The translations under genes and the position numbers were made by a program. A stretch of DNA of 64,000 bases from Verrucomicrobiota bacterium (GTDB lineage: Bacteria; Chlamydiota; Chlamydiia; Chlamydiales; Rhabdochlamydiaceae), in NCBI GenBank assembly GCA_018239985.1, contig JAFEGK010000016.1, positions 1 through 64,000 on the forward strand, written 5' to 3'. Position 1 is the stretch's first letter; the number at the start of each line of letters is the position of its first letter. Below are positions 42,204 to 50,717 of this stretch, piece after piece. The notes beneath the pieces were generated by a model. The model did not search any database. It was not told the origin of the DNA and was given only the letters and a program-made list of their open reading frames with translations.

Positions 42204-43859
42204 ATGTCTGCAGAAACAACCGTCACAATTGGGGACTACATTATCTTAAAAGAGTTGGGTGAGGGGATGCTTGGAAAAGTGTTCCTCGCCCAGCATCGGT
42301 TTTTGAAAAAACTCTTCGTTCTAAAAGTTTTGCCAACAGAGCTTGCCGAAAACAAAGGGTTTATCGAGCGCTTTGAAACTGAAGTTGCTCTGCTGGGGAC
42401 TTTGGATCACCCCCAAATTGTCAAAATCGTCAACGTCTCTTGCGCCGATGGGAAGTACTTTTTAGTTACGGAAGCCTATCCCGATGCACTCAATTTAGCG
42501 CAATATCTTCAGAAATATCATCAGTTAAACGAAGAGGAGATTTGGGCAATTGGTAAACAGGTCGCTGCTGCGCTTGATTATGCCCATCAGAAAAATTTTG
42601 GAGATGAGCCCATAGCCCACAGGGGATTGAAATTTAATAATATTTTGATCGAGAAGCGGGAAGAGGAAATTGGTGTAAAGGTCGCCGACTTCGGCCTCTC
42701 GCGCATCGCTGGAATTGGGGCTGTCCTGGCTCGCACTTATCGCCATCTATGGGAGATCATGGCGTTTAAGGCCGGGTTTGAAGCCGATGAGGGCGATGTT
42801 GAAAAACTGCATGGTGGTTTCTCTCAATATTACGCTTTCTTGGCCCCCGAGCAAAAAGGAAAAAATGTGACGAGCCGCGATGTCGATGCTAAAGCCGATG
42901 TCTATTCTTTTGGTATCTTGCTCTATTATCTTCTTGTGGGAGTATTTCCAGAGGGGTTTTTCCCAATGCCCTCCGAATGCAACTTGGAACTGAAACGGAA
43001 CTGGGATGAACTGATCAAGCAATGTCTGAACGTCGATCCAGAAAAGCGGCCACTATTTCTTTCTGATTTCTTTAAAGAAGCGCAAGCTAAGACGGTTCAT
43101 ATTTATACTCCGCTGAAAACTGAAAGTGATGAGATTGAACCGTTGCTAACCGAAATGGTCGTCGTGCAGGGCGGCACATTTTTGAGGGGGAGCAATCATG
43201 GCGCACGCGATGAGATGCCCCGTCATGCGATCCATCTGCCAAGTTTTGCCATTGATATCCATCCCATCATGAACGAGCAATTCATTCGGTTTTTGACCGC
43301 TATGGGAACTGAGAAGGATGATCAGAATAACGATATGATCCGGCTGCGCGACTCGAGAATTCGGAAAAATGGGGGTAAGCTATCGATTGAGCCAGGCTAT
43401 GCCAAGCATCCGGTTGTTGGGGTCACTTGGTATGGGGCAATCGCTTATGCCAAATGGATCGGCAAACGGCTCCCTACTGAGGCAGAGTGGGAAGTAGCGG
43501 CCTATGGGGGGCTCGAAGGGGCTCAATATCCCACAGGCGATGATATCGAAAGACCTCAGGCAAATTTCTTTAATTCAGACACAACTGCGGTCATGAGCTA
43601 TCCTCCTAATGGGTATGGCCTCTATGATATGGCTGGAAATGTCTATGAATGGTGCATGGATTGGTATGGCTACCTTTACTATGAAACGTCTATGCAAGAG
43701 CCCGATAATCCTCAAGGGCCAATCCAAGGGGTCTATCGTGTCCTCCGAGGTGGCTGCTGGAAGAGCCTCAAAGACGATATGCGTTGCTCTCACCGGCATC
43801 GAAATAACCCTGGGGTGATGAACAGCACCTATGGGTTCCGCTGCGCCTCTGATAAATAA
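42204..43859 (+). CDS. Pkn1-like Ser/Thr kinase domain fused to formylglycine-generating-enzyme-like domain, HRD Asp replaced by Gly
   Basis: A 551-residue fusion. Kinase domain 10-300: glycine loop GEGMLGKV (19-26), Lys41, Glu60, DFG at 162-164, APE at 214-216; the catalytic loop reads HRGLKFNN (139-146), so the proton-acceptor Asp is Gly141. The activation segment between DFG and APE is long and irregular. Residues about 316-551 are an FGE/SUMF1-like domain (VQGGTFLRGS, HPVVGVTWYGAIAYAKW, GNVYEWCMDW, RVLRGGCWK, GFRCASD). The kinase-FGE order matches chlamydial Pkn1 from memory. Likely inactive or weakly active kinase, and FGE activity is also unproven. Confidence 0.85.
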   Translation: MSAETTVTIGDYIILKELGEGMLGKVFLAQHRFLKKLFVLKVLPTELAENKGFIERFETEVALLGTLDHPQIVKIVNVSCADGKYFLVTEAYPDALNLAQYLQKYHQLNEEEIWAIGKQVAAALDYAHQKNFGDEPIAHRGLKFNNILIEKREEEIGVKVADFGLSRIAGIGAVLARTYRHLWEIMAFKAGFEADEGDVEKLHGGFSQYYAFLAPEQKGKNVTSRDVDAKADVYSFGILLYYLLVGVFPEGFFPMPSECNLELKRNWDELIKQCLNVDPEKRPLFLSDFFKEAQAKTVHIYTPLKTESDEIEPLLTEMVVVQGGTFLRGSNHGARDEMPRHAIHLPSFAIDIHPIMNEQFIRFLTAMGTEKDDQNNDMIRLRDSRIRKNGGKLSIEPGYAKHPVVGVTWYGAIAYAKWIGKRLPTEAEWEVAAYGGLEGAQYPTGDDIERPQANFFNSDTTAVMSYPPNGYGLYDMAGNVYEWCMDWYGYLYYETSMQEPDNPQGPIQGVYRVLRGGCWKSLKDDMRCSHRHRNNPGVMNSTYGFRCASDK

Positions 43860-43904
43860 TTTTAATGTGTAGAATAAATCTCTTTGTGTTAAAATTTTCG
43901 CTCT

Positions 43905-44837
43905 ATGAAGGTTCTTCTTTCTAAACCACGAGGTTTCTGCGCAGGGGTCGTACGGGCGATCGATACTGTCGAGGAAGCGCTAAAGCTCTGGGGTCCCCCA
44001 ATCTATGTCAAACATGAAATTGTCCATAATCGGCACGTAGTTGATGGGTTAAGGGAAAAAGGGGCAATTTTCATTGAGGATCTCGATGAGGTGCCTGTTG
44101 GAGCTCGGATCATTTATTCGGCTCACGGTGTCTCGCCAGTGGTTCGCGAGCAGGCCAAAGAGCGGCAGCTGATTGAAATCGATGCGACTTGCGGACTTGT
44201 CACAAAGGTTCACTCTGCAGTCAAGCGGTATGCTCAAAAGGGGTATCAGATTGTTCTGATTGGCCATCGGAAGCATGTGGAGATCGTTGGGACCTCTGGC
44301 GAGGCACCCGAAGTGACGACGGTTGTCGAATCGGTCGACGATGTCAAAAAATTGCAGTTTACTTCAGATCAGAAGCTCTTTTACACAACGCAGACGACCT
44401 TGAGTCTGGATGATGTGAAAGAAATCACCGAAGCGCTCATCCGAAAATACCCTCAAATCGAGACACTACCAAGCTCTTCGATCTGCTATGCGACGACGAA
44501 TCGACAAATGGCTCTACGAGCGATTGCAAATGATGTCGATCTTGTCCTTGTGATCGGCGATATCCTCAGCTCCAATTCAAATCGGTTGCGAGAGGTGGCT
44601 GAAAAGAGGGGGATTGCTGCCCATTTGATCAACCATGCCGATGAGATTGATCTAAACTGGCTCAAAGGGGTGGAGACGATCGGCATGACCGCTGGCGCTT
44701 CGACTCCTGAGAATGTGGTACAGAGCTGTATCGATTTTTTGCTCATGCATGGCGTTGATGAAGTTGAAGAAGTCATCTACATTGAAGAAGATGTGATTTT
44801 CCAGTTGCCTAAGCAAGTTTTAGGAGTGAGTTTATGA
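43905..44837 (+). CDS. ispH: 4-hydroxy-3-methylbut-2-enyl diphosphate reductase
   Basis: Last enzyme of the MEP isoprenoid pathway, an Fe-S protein making IPP and DMAPP. The 310-residue chain shows the three cluster cysteines in RGFCAGVVRAI, DATCGLVTKVH and SSICYATTNRQ, and the HEIVHN and TAGASTPENVV signatures. It ends in an ATGA overlap with the following micro-gene. Needed for undecaprenyl and quinone precursors in chlamydiae. Confidence 0.96.
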   Translation: MKVLLSKPRGFCAGVVRAIDTVEEALKLWGPPIYVKHEIVHNRHVVDGLREKGAIFIEDLDEVPVGARIIYSAHGVSPVVREQAKERQLIEIDATCGLVTKVHSAVKRYAQKGYQIVLIGHRKHVEIVGTSGEAPEVTTVVESVDDVKKLQFTSDQKLFYTTQTTLSLDDVKEITEALIRKYPQIETLPSSSICYATTNRQMALRAIANDVDLVLVIGDILSSNSNRLREVAEKRGIAAHLINHADEIDLNWLKGVETIGMTAGASTPENVVQSCIDFLLMHGVDEVEEVIYIEEDVIFQLPKQVLGVSL

Positions 44838-44998
44838 AGTTATTGATCCTTGTAGCTTTTCTCTTTTCCCCTGTTGTTGCCTATGAGCATGTACCCTCAG
44901 CGGATATGTGGTGGTGCTCGGGCTGTGGACTAGCCTATCCAGCCTCTCAAAAAGTTTGTCTCAATAAGGATTGTCCCTTGTTTCGTAAAAAGAGATAG
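44834..44998 (+). CDS. Secreted 54-residue zinc-ribbon-like micro-protein
   Basis: ORF overlapping the ispH stop (ATGA), encoding a signal peptide (KLLILVAFLFSPVVA, cleavage after Ala16) and a mature part with WWCSGCGLAYPAS and a second cysteine pair (VCLNKDCP). Two CxxC/CxxxxC pairs are typical of zinc ribbons. A GGAG site (TAGGAGTGAGTTT) precedes the start. The next gene starts 14 bases on. I recognise no named family; the coupling and signal peptide make a real gene likely. Confidence 0.7.
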   Translation: MKLLILVAFLFSPVVAYEHVPSADMWWCSGCGLAYPASQKVCLNKDCPLFRKKR

Positions 44999-45012
44999 AT
45001 TACAACGGGGTC

Positions 45013-46866
45013 ATGGACTTACGGAGTGAAAAAATCGCCCGCTTCGAAAAAGAGGGGTTAATTCGACGGCTCGGTGTTGCCGATCTATTTGCTATTAGCT
45101 ATGGCGATTTAGGATCGTCGATCTTTTACGCTCTCGGAATTACCGCCTTTTATGCTTTGGGAGCAGCGCCCCTTTCCTTGCTGCTGGCCGGGGTAGTCTT
45201 CATATGCACTTGTCTAACCTACGCAGAGTTGACTGCTGCCCTAAAAGGGGCAGGGGGGTCAGCTAATTTCGCCCGAGTCGCATTCAATGATTTGATCTCC
45301 TTTGCTGCCGGTTGGGGTTTGCTTTTAGATTTCATTGTGACGATTGCTATCTCGATTTTTTCGGTCTCATCCTATTTGACTTTTCTCTATGCTGGTTTGG
45401 GACAGCCAGCCATCCAGATGGGCTTTTCAATCGGGCTGATCGGTGTCCTTTTTGTGATGAATTTTTTTGGCGCCCACCAATCGACACGTGTGAGCATTTT
45501 CCTCACTGGTTTCGCTCTGGTGACTCAAGCGATCATTTTGATTATTGGTCTTTTTAGCGGTATCGATTTTGCAGAGGTCTTTTCTCATATGAAAATCAAT
45601 ATCCAAGCGGCTTGGTCGCCCGATTGGGCTGATTTTTGGAAGGGGACAGCGATGGCGATGGTCGCTTATACCGGCATTGAGACGATTGCCGCCTTAGGAA
45701 ATGAGGCTAAAAATCCTGTCAAAACACTGCCACGAGCCATTATGATTGTGATGGGTGTGCTTGTGTTTAGCTACATAGCAATCGCGATCGTAGGACTTGG
45801 GCTGGTGACCCCTCAGGCACTTGGGAAAGAGTATCTGAACAATCCAATCGCTGGAATTGTGGCCCATCTCCCTTTTGGAAGCCACATTCTAGGGCCCTTT
45901 GTCGGGCTACTGGCCGCTGCACTTCTTTTTGTCGCTGGCAACGCTGGGCTTCTCGGAGCCTCCCGTTTGGCCTTCAATATGGGAGAATACTATCAGCTTC
46001 CTTCATTTTTTTATCAGGTGAACAAACGGTACCGTACTCCGGCCCTCTCTTTGGCAATTTTTGCTCTTTTTGCAGCTGCTGTGATTATTGCTTGCCGTGG
46101 AAACCTCCATTTCCTTGCCGACCTCTATAACTTCGGAGCAATGCTCGCCTTTTTTTCAGCGCATGTCTCTCTGATAGCCCTTAGGATTAAGCAACCTGAT
46201 CTTGAGCGCCCCTTCCGCGCACCGATCAATATTAAGATCGGGAAAAATCGATCGATCCCTCTTACGGCAATTATCGGAGCTTTGGCCACTTTAGGGGTTT
46301 GGGTCTTAGTCGTTGTGCAAAAGCCACAAGGACGCTACCTAGGATTTGCTTGGATGATTCTAGGCATTGGGATGTATCTGATATATAGAAAAAAGAAAAA
46401 AATCGATCCAACGGGTCAAGTTCAGATCGAAAAAATCAAAATTTCTCAATACAAGCCCTTTGAACCCAAAGAGGTTCTGGTCCCAGCCAAACTCGGCAAT
46501 CATGGCGAAACGGTTCAATTTGCCTGTGAGATTGCCAAAATCCATAGTGCGAAGGTCACAGTGATCTATTTGATTCGAGTTCCCTATTCGCTGCCGCTTG
46601 AAGCCCCTTTGCCCTATCGTGTAGTGGTCGCCGAGTCGGTTCTACAGAGAGCGGAGGCTATCGCCAATGAATTTGGCGTCGAAATAGAGACCAAAGTGCT
46701 CCGTTGCCGTCAGTATGATGTGTCGATTTTGGAATACTTAGGATTAAAGAAATTCGATCTGCTTGTCCTCAGTTCGCAAAAATCAAGAGAGAAGCCCGAG
46801 GCGGGTCTTGATGCTGTCACAGAACGGATTATGAAAAAGGCCCCCTGTCGCGTATTCATCGCCTAA
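45013..46866 (+). CDS. APC-superfamily amino-acid permease with C-terminal universal-stress-like domain
   Basis: A 617-residue transporter. Residues about 20-460 form 12 membrane helices of the APC type (GDLGSSIFYALGITAFYALG opening, then GIETIAALGNEAKNPVKTLPRA around 215-235). Residues about 475-617 are soluble and match the UspA fold (EVLVPAKLGNHGETVQFACE, LVLSSQ, PCRVFIA). Such fusions regulate transport in some bacteria. Substrate cannot be read. It follows the micro-protein gene by 14 bases. Confidence 0.9.
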   Translation: MDLRSEKIARFEKEGLIRRLGVADLFAISYGDLGSSIFYALGITAFYALGAAPLSLLLAGVVFICTCLTYAELTAALKGAGGSANFARVAFNDLISFAAGWGLLLDFIVTIAISIFSVSSYLTFLYAGLGQPAIQMGFSIGLIGVLFVMNFFGAHQSTRVSIFLTGFALVTQAIILIIGLFSGIDFAEVFSHMKINIQAAWSPDWADFWKGTAMAMVAYTGIETIAALGNEAKNPVKTLPRAIMIVMGVLVFSYIAIAIVGLGLVTPQALGKEYLNNPIAGIVAHLPFGSHILGPFVGLLAAALLFVAGNAGLLGASRLAFNMGEYYQLPSFFYQVNKRYRTPALSLAIFALFAAAVIIACRGNLHFLADLYNFGAMLAFFSAHVSLIALRIKQPDLERPFRAPINIKIGKNRSIPLTAIIGALATLGVWVLVVVQKPQGRYLGFAWMILGIGMYLIYRKKKKIDPTGQVQIEKIKISQYKPFEPKEVLVPAKLGNHGETVQFACEIAKIHSAKVTVIYLIRVPYSLPLEAPLPYRVVVAESVLQRAEAIANEFGVEIETKVLRCRQYDVSILEYLGLKKFDLLVLSSQKSREKPEAGLDAVTERIMKKAPCRVFIA

Positions 46867-46896
46867 TTGATTAATAAATCACTTATTATAAGCTAC

Positions 46897-47901
46897 TTAT
46901 AATTTTTCAGTTGCGGTCGATTGAATTTGCACTAGCGGTGTGGGTTCGATCCCTTTCAAAAGATGGCAGGCGGCAAAGTGGCCGGGGTTGATCTCTTTGA
47001 GCTGGGGGCGAACGTAGTGGCAGGTGGGTGTGGCATGAGGGCAACGGGTGACAAAGGGACACCCTTTTGGAGGATTGAGGGGGCTCGGCACTTCGCCACG
47101 CAAAATGATCCGTTTCCGATTTCTTTCAATAGCTGGATCTGGAATGGGGATTGCAGATAAGAGAGCTTGTGTGTAGGGGTGAAGTGGAGTTTTATAGAGG
47201 GCTTCTGAGGAGGAGATCTCCATAATTTGGCCCAAATACATGACGGCAACTCGGGTCGAGAGGTATTTCACAATTCGCAAATCGTGGGCGATGAAGAGAT
47301 AAGTGAGGCCAATCTCTTTCTGCAATTTTTTGAGTAGGTTGATGATCTGAGCCTGAACGGAGACATCGAGCGCCGAGATCGGCTCATCGCAGATAATAAA
47401 GCGTGGATGCATGGAAAGGGCCCGGGCAATGCCAATACGCTGTTTTTGGCCCCCGCTAAATTCATGGGGATAGCGAGAAACGCTCCCTTTTGGCAAACCG
47501 ACTAAATGAATCAGTTCTTCAATCCGGTTTTGTTTGGCCTCTCCTTTCAAGAGTTTATGAATCTCAAGTGGTTCTGCGATGATATCACCGGCTGCCATTC
47601 GAGGGTTGAGTGAGGCGTAAGGATCTTGGAAGATCATTCCAGCCTGCCGACGGAATTTCTTGAGCTCTTTCCCTTTCAGGTGGGTGATTGATTTGCCCTC
47701 AAATTCGATGGTCCCGCTCGTCAGAGAAGAAAGGCCGAGGAGGCAGCGGGCCACAGTCGATTTCCCACAGCCACTTTCTCCCACTAGGCCAAGGGTCTCT
47801 CCAGGATAAATATCGAAAGAGATGTCGTCGATGGCCTTAACAATTTTGTGATCTTGGCTGTAGTATTTCTTGAGGTTGCGAATTTTAATTAACGGATCCA
47901 T
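46897..47901 (-). CDS. oppF: Oligopeptide ABC transporter ATP-binding protein OppF
   Basis: ATPase of the oligopeptide importer. A 334-residue chain with Walker A GESGCGKST, signature LSGGQ-type (FSGGQKQRIGIARA), Walker B FIICDEPISALD, and the C-terminal oligopeptide/dipeptide domain with CPFVTRCPHATPTC. The start at 47901 follows GAGGAAGTG; overlap with oppD is 17 bases. Last gene of oppABCDF. Confidence 0.93.
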   Translation of the reverse strand: MDPLIKIRNLKKYYSQDHKIVKAIDDISFDIYPGETLGLVGESGCGKSTVARCLLGLSSLTSGTIEFEGKSITHLKGKELKKFRRQAGMIFQDPYASLNPRMAAGDIIAEPLEIHKLLKGEAKQNRIEELIHLVGLPKGSVSRYPHEFSGGQKQRIGIARALSMHPRFIICDEPISALDVSVQAQIINLLKKLQKEIGLTYLFIAHDLRIVKYLSTRVAVMYLGQIMEISSSEALYKTPLHPYTQALLSAIPIPDPAIERNRKRIILRGEVPSPLNPPKGCPFVTRCPHATPTCHYVRPQLKEINPGHFAACHLLKGIEPTPLVQIQSTATEKL

Positions 47902-48871
47902 CACTTCCTCTATTCCAACAGGCAAGCTTGTGCCCCTGCTGAATTTCTGTTAGGCTAGGGTCTTCTTTTCTACAAAGATCTGTCGCAAATTTGCATCGGC
48001 TACAGAAAGCACATCCGGCAATCGATCCCATGGAACTAGGCGGTGATCCTTCGATAGGGATCAGGGGCTGATCTGGGGACATATCTAGACGGGGAATCGA
48101 TTGAAGCAGCCCCTGTGTATAGGGATGGCTAGGTCGGGCAAAAAGTTGGTCGACAGCGGCTTTTTCGATCACTTTTCCTGAATACATCACGATGACCCGA
48201 TCGCAGTATCCGGCTACGACGCTGACGTCGTGGGTGATGAGGATAAAGCTCGTTCCGGTTTTCTTTTTGATCTCTTGCATCAAGTCGAGAATTTGGGCCT
48301 GGATGGTGACGTCGAGCGCTGTAGTCGGTTCGTCGGCGATGATGATTTTCGGTTTGGCAGCCAGCGCCAGAGCGATCATGACCCGTTGCCGCATTCCGCC
48401 ACTCAAAGTATGGGGATATTGTTCGATCCGGGTGAATGCTTGGGGGATGCCAACCAGTTCGAGGAGCTGGACGGCGTAGGCCTTGGCCTCTTTCCGAGAA
48501 GCGTTTTTGGTATGGTGGAGAAAGCCTTCGATAATCTGGTCGCCGATTTTCATCGTTGGGTTGAGCGAAGTCATCGGATCTTGAAATATCATCCCAAGTT
48601 CTTTCCCCCGCACTTTTTGCATCTTGTGATCATCAAAGGTGAGAAGATTTTGCCCTTTGTAAATCACTTCACCGGAAATGATGCTCGAATGAGCAGGGAG
48701 GAGCCGAACCAGTGCTTTGGCAGTTGCGCTTTTCCCACAGCCTGACTCTCCGACGATGCCTAAAATTTCTTCCTCATACAGATCAAAAGAGACGCCACGA
48801 ACTGCCTGTAGCAGCTGTTTTTGCACTTTGAAGGTGACGTGGAGATCTTTAACTGAAAGGAGGGGAGTCAT
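47885..48871 (-). CDS. oppD: Oligopeptide ABC transporter ATP-binding protein OppD
   Basis: Second ATPase of the importer. 328 residues with Walker A GESGCGKSAT, LSGGMRQRVMIALALAAKP, DEPTTALDVTIQAQILD and the C-terminal oligopeptide-transporter Cys-rich segment (CAFCSRCKFATDLC). It overlaps oppC by 4 bases. OppD and OppF form the heterodimeric ATPase pair. Confidence 0.93.
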   Translation of the reverse strand: MTPLLSVKDLHVTFKVQKQLLQAVRGVSFDLYEEEILGIVGESGCGKSATAKALVRLLPAHSSIISGEVIYKGQNLLTFDDHKMQKVRGKELGMIFQDPMTSLNPTMKIGDQIIEGFLHHTKNASRKEAKAYAVQLLELVGIPQAFTRIEQYPHTLSGGMRQRVMIALALAAKPKIIIADEPTTALDVTIQAQILDLMQEIKKKTGTSFILITHDVSVVAGYCDRVIVMYSGKVIEKAAVDQLFARPSHPYTQGLLQSIPRLDMSPDQPLIPIEGSPPSSMGSIAGCAFCSRCKFATDLCRKEDPSLTEIQQGHKLACWNRGSDGSVN

Positions 48872-49785
48872 ATACGCAACCTCGGGTCAAAGGCGTCTCG
48901 CAGCCCATCTCCCAGGAGATTGAAGCTCAACATCGTGATGCTGATAAAGCCCGCTGGAAAAAAGAGGCGCCAAGGATAGTAACGGAGAGCTGGAAGGCCG
49001 TCGTTGGCCATAGTGCCCCAGCTGGCAATCGGTGCCTGCACTCCAAGACCGAGGAAGCTCAAGAAAGCTTCAGCAAAAATCGCTGTGGGGATTGTGAGGG
49101 TGACGGTGATGATGATCGAGCCTATCGCATTGGGGATAAGATGACGCCACAAGATGCGCAAACGGGAAGCTCCAAGACTATGTGCCGCTTTGACAAAATC
49201 GAGCTCTTTGAGTTGCAATATTTGCCCCCGGACGATACGGGCCATGCTGATCCAGCCGGTGATTGTTAATGCGATGATGATGGTGCCAATCCCAGAGCCA
49301 ATGACTACCATGAGAAGAATCACCACAAGCAAATAGGGGATTGAATAGAGGATATCCGCGACACGCATCATCAGTTCTTCGATTTTGCCTCCAAATGACG
49401 CAGCCAAAGATCCATAAAAGACCCCGATCACCAGGTCGATGAGCGAAGCGGCGATCCCCACAAGTAGTGAAATACGTGCGCCCCACCATACTCGGGTAAA
49501 TAGGTCGCGCCCCAATTCATCTGTCCCAAACCAAAATTGGGCAGAAGGGGGCTCATTTTTTAAATGAAGATGGGTTTCATAGTAGGTGTAGGGGGTGAGA
49601 AAAGGGCCAATGATCGCCATGAAAACTAGAACGACAAGAGCGTAAAATCCGATCATCGCCATCCGGTTGGTTTTGAGCCGGCGCCAGCTATCTTGCCAAT
49701 AGTTAAAATGCTCATCAGCGCTATTGGAATTGAAGCGGAATGCTCCATCAATCGATTCGAGGACTTCGGTAATTTTTTTTGTCAT
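48868..49785 (-). CDS. oppC: Oligopeptide ABC transporter permease OppC
   Basis: A 305-residue permease with an OppC N-terminal domain (about 20-75, SWRRLKTNRMAMIGFYALVV), the extracytoplasmic loop with FWFGTDELGRDLFTRVWWGAR, and the EAA-type cytoplasmic loop (AAHSLGASRLRILWRHLIPN). Six membrane helices. Overlaps oppB and oppD. Confidence 0.93.
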   Translation of the reverse strand: MTKKITEVLESIDGAFRFNSNSADEHFNYWQDSWRRLKTNRMAMIGFYALVVLVFMAIIGPFLTPYTYYETHLHLKNEPPSAQFWFGTDELGRDLFTRVWWGARISLLVGIAASLIDLVIGVFYGSLAASFGGKIEELMMRVADILYSIPYLLVVILLMVVIGSGIGTIIIALTITGWISMARIVRGQILQLKELDFVKAAHSLGASRLRILWRHLIPNAIGSIIITVTLTIPTAIFAEAFLSFLGLGVQAPIASWGTMANDGLPALRYYPWRLFFPAGFISITMLSFNLLGDGLRDAFDPRLRI

Positions 49786-50717
49786 ACTCTCACTTTTCTA
49801 TCTATCAGTTTAATACGGGGATCGATGAAGCAATAGAGAACATCTACTAAAAAAACACTAAGCATCAAAATCGCACTGTAAAAGACTGTAGTCCCCATGA
49901 TTACTGTGTAATCGCGATTGGTGATGCTCATTACAAACCACTGGCCAAGGCCTGGAATTCCGAAAATTTTTTCCACGGCAAAGCTTCCAGTTAAAATAGC
50001 AGTTGTTAAAGGGCCCAAATAGGTCACAATAGGCAAAAGAGCATTGCGGAGGCAGTGCCGGAACACAATTTGAAAGGAATTGAGCCCTTTGGATTGGGCC
50101 GTTTGCACATAGTCTTGCTGCATGATCTCGACCATATTGGAGCGGGTGAGGCGGGCAATAAAAGCCGTTGGCAGGGCCGCAAGTGCTAAAGCAGGCAAAA
50201 TCGAATGGTCGAAAGTTCCCCAGCGGGCGACTGGCAAAAGATCGAGTTTCATCGCAAAGAAATATTGGAGGAAGGTCGCAAGGATAAAGCTAGGAACCGA
50301 TATGCCTAGCACTGCAATTACCATGGTGAAGTGGTCTTGCCACTTTGCATGCTTAAGCGATGCGATGCACCCGAGGCTAATCCCAGAGAAAATAGAGAGC
50401 AGAAGCGCTTCAAGTCCCAGCGTCATCGAAACGGGAAACCCCTCTCGGATAATCTCGCTGACTGTTCTCCCTTGATATTTAAAGGAGGGGCCAAGGTCAA
50501 AAGTGACCAGTCCTTTGATATAACGCCAATATTGGACATACCATGGTTGATCGAGCCCGTAATGGTGATACATCGCTTTGAGGATCTCTTCAGGAACCGC
50601 TTTTTCTTGAGTAAAGGGATCGCCCGGGATCATTTGCATGAGGGCAAAGGTGAGGGAAGCCACCATAAAGAGGGAGACTAGGAGGATAAAGATCTTCTTC
50701 AGCAAAAACTGGGTCAT
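49782..50717 (-). CDS. oppB: Oligopeptide ABC transporter permease OppB
   Basis: A 311-residue permease with the OppB/DppB N-terminal signature (TFALMQMIPGDPF, and YHHYGLDQPWYVQYWRYI), RGLTFDLGPSF-type loop and the EAA loop KGLNSFQIVFRHCLRNALLP. Six helices. Overlaps oppA by 4 bases. Confidence 0.93.
   Translation of the reverse strand: MTQFLLKKIFILLVSLFMVASLTFALMQMIPGDPFTQEKAVPEEILKAMYHHYGLDQPWYVQYWRYIKGLVTFDLGPSFKYQGRTVSEIIREGFPVSMTLGLEALLLSIFSGISLGCIASLKHAKWQDHFTMVIAVLGISVPSFILATFLQYFFAMKLDLLPVARWGTFDHSILPALALAALPTAFIARLTRSNMVEIMQQDYVQTAQSKGLNSFQIVFRHCLRNALLPIVTYLGPLTTAILTGSFAVEKIFGIPGLGQWFVMSITNRDYTVIMGTTVFYSAILMLSVFLVDVLYCFIDPRIKLIDRKVRV

Noticed and set aside
46935-46960. tRNA T-arm-like GGGTTCGATCCC
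   Set aside because: Lies inside oppF coding sequence and no acceptor or anticodon arms fit around it.
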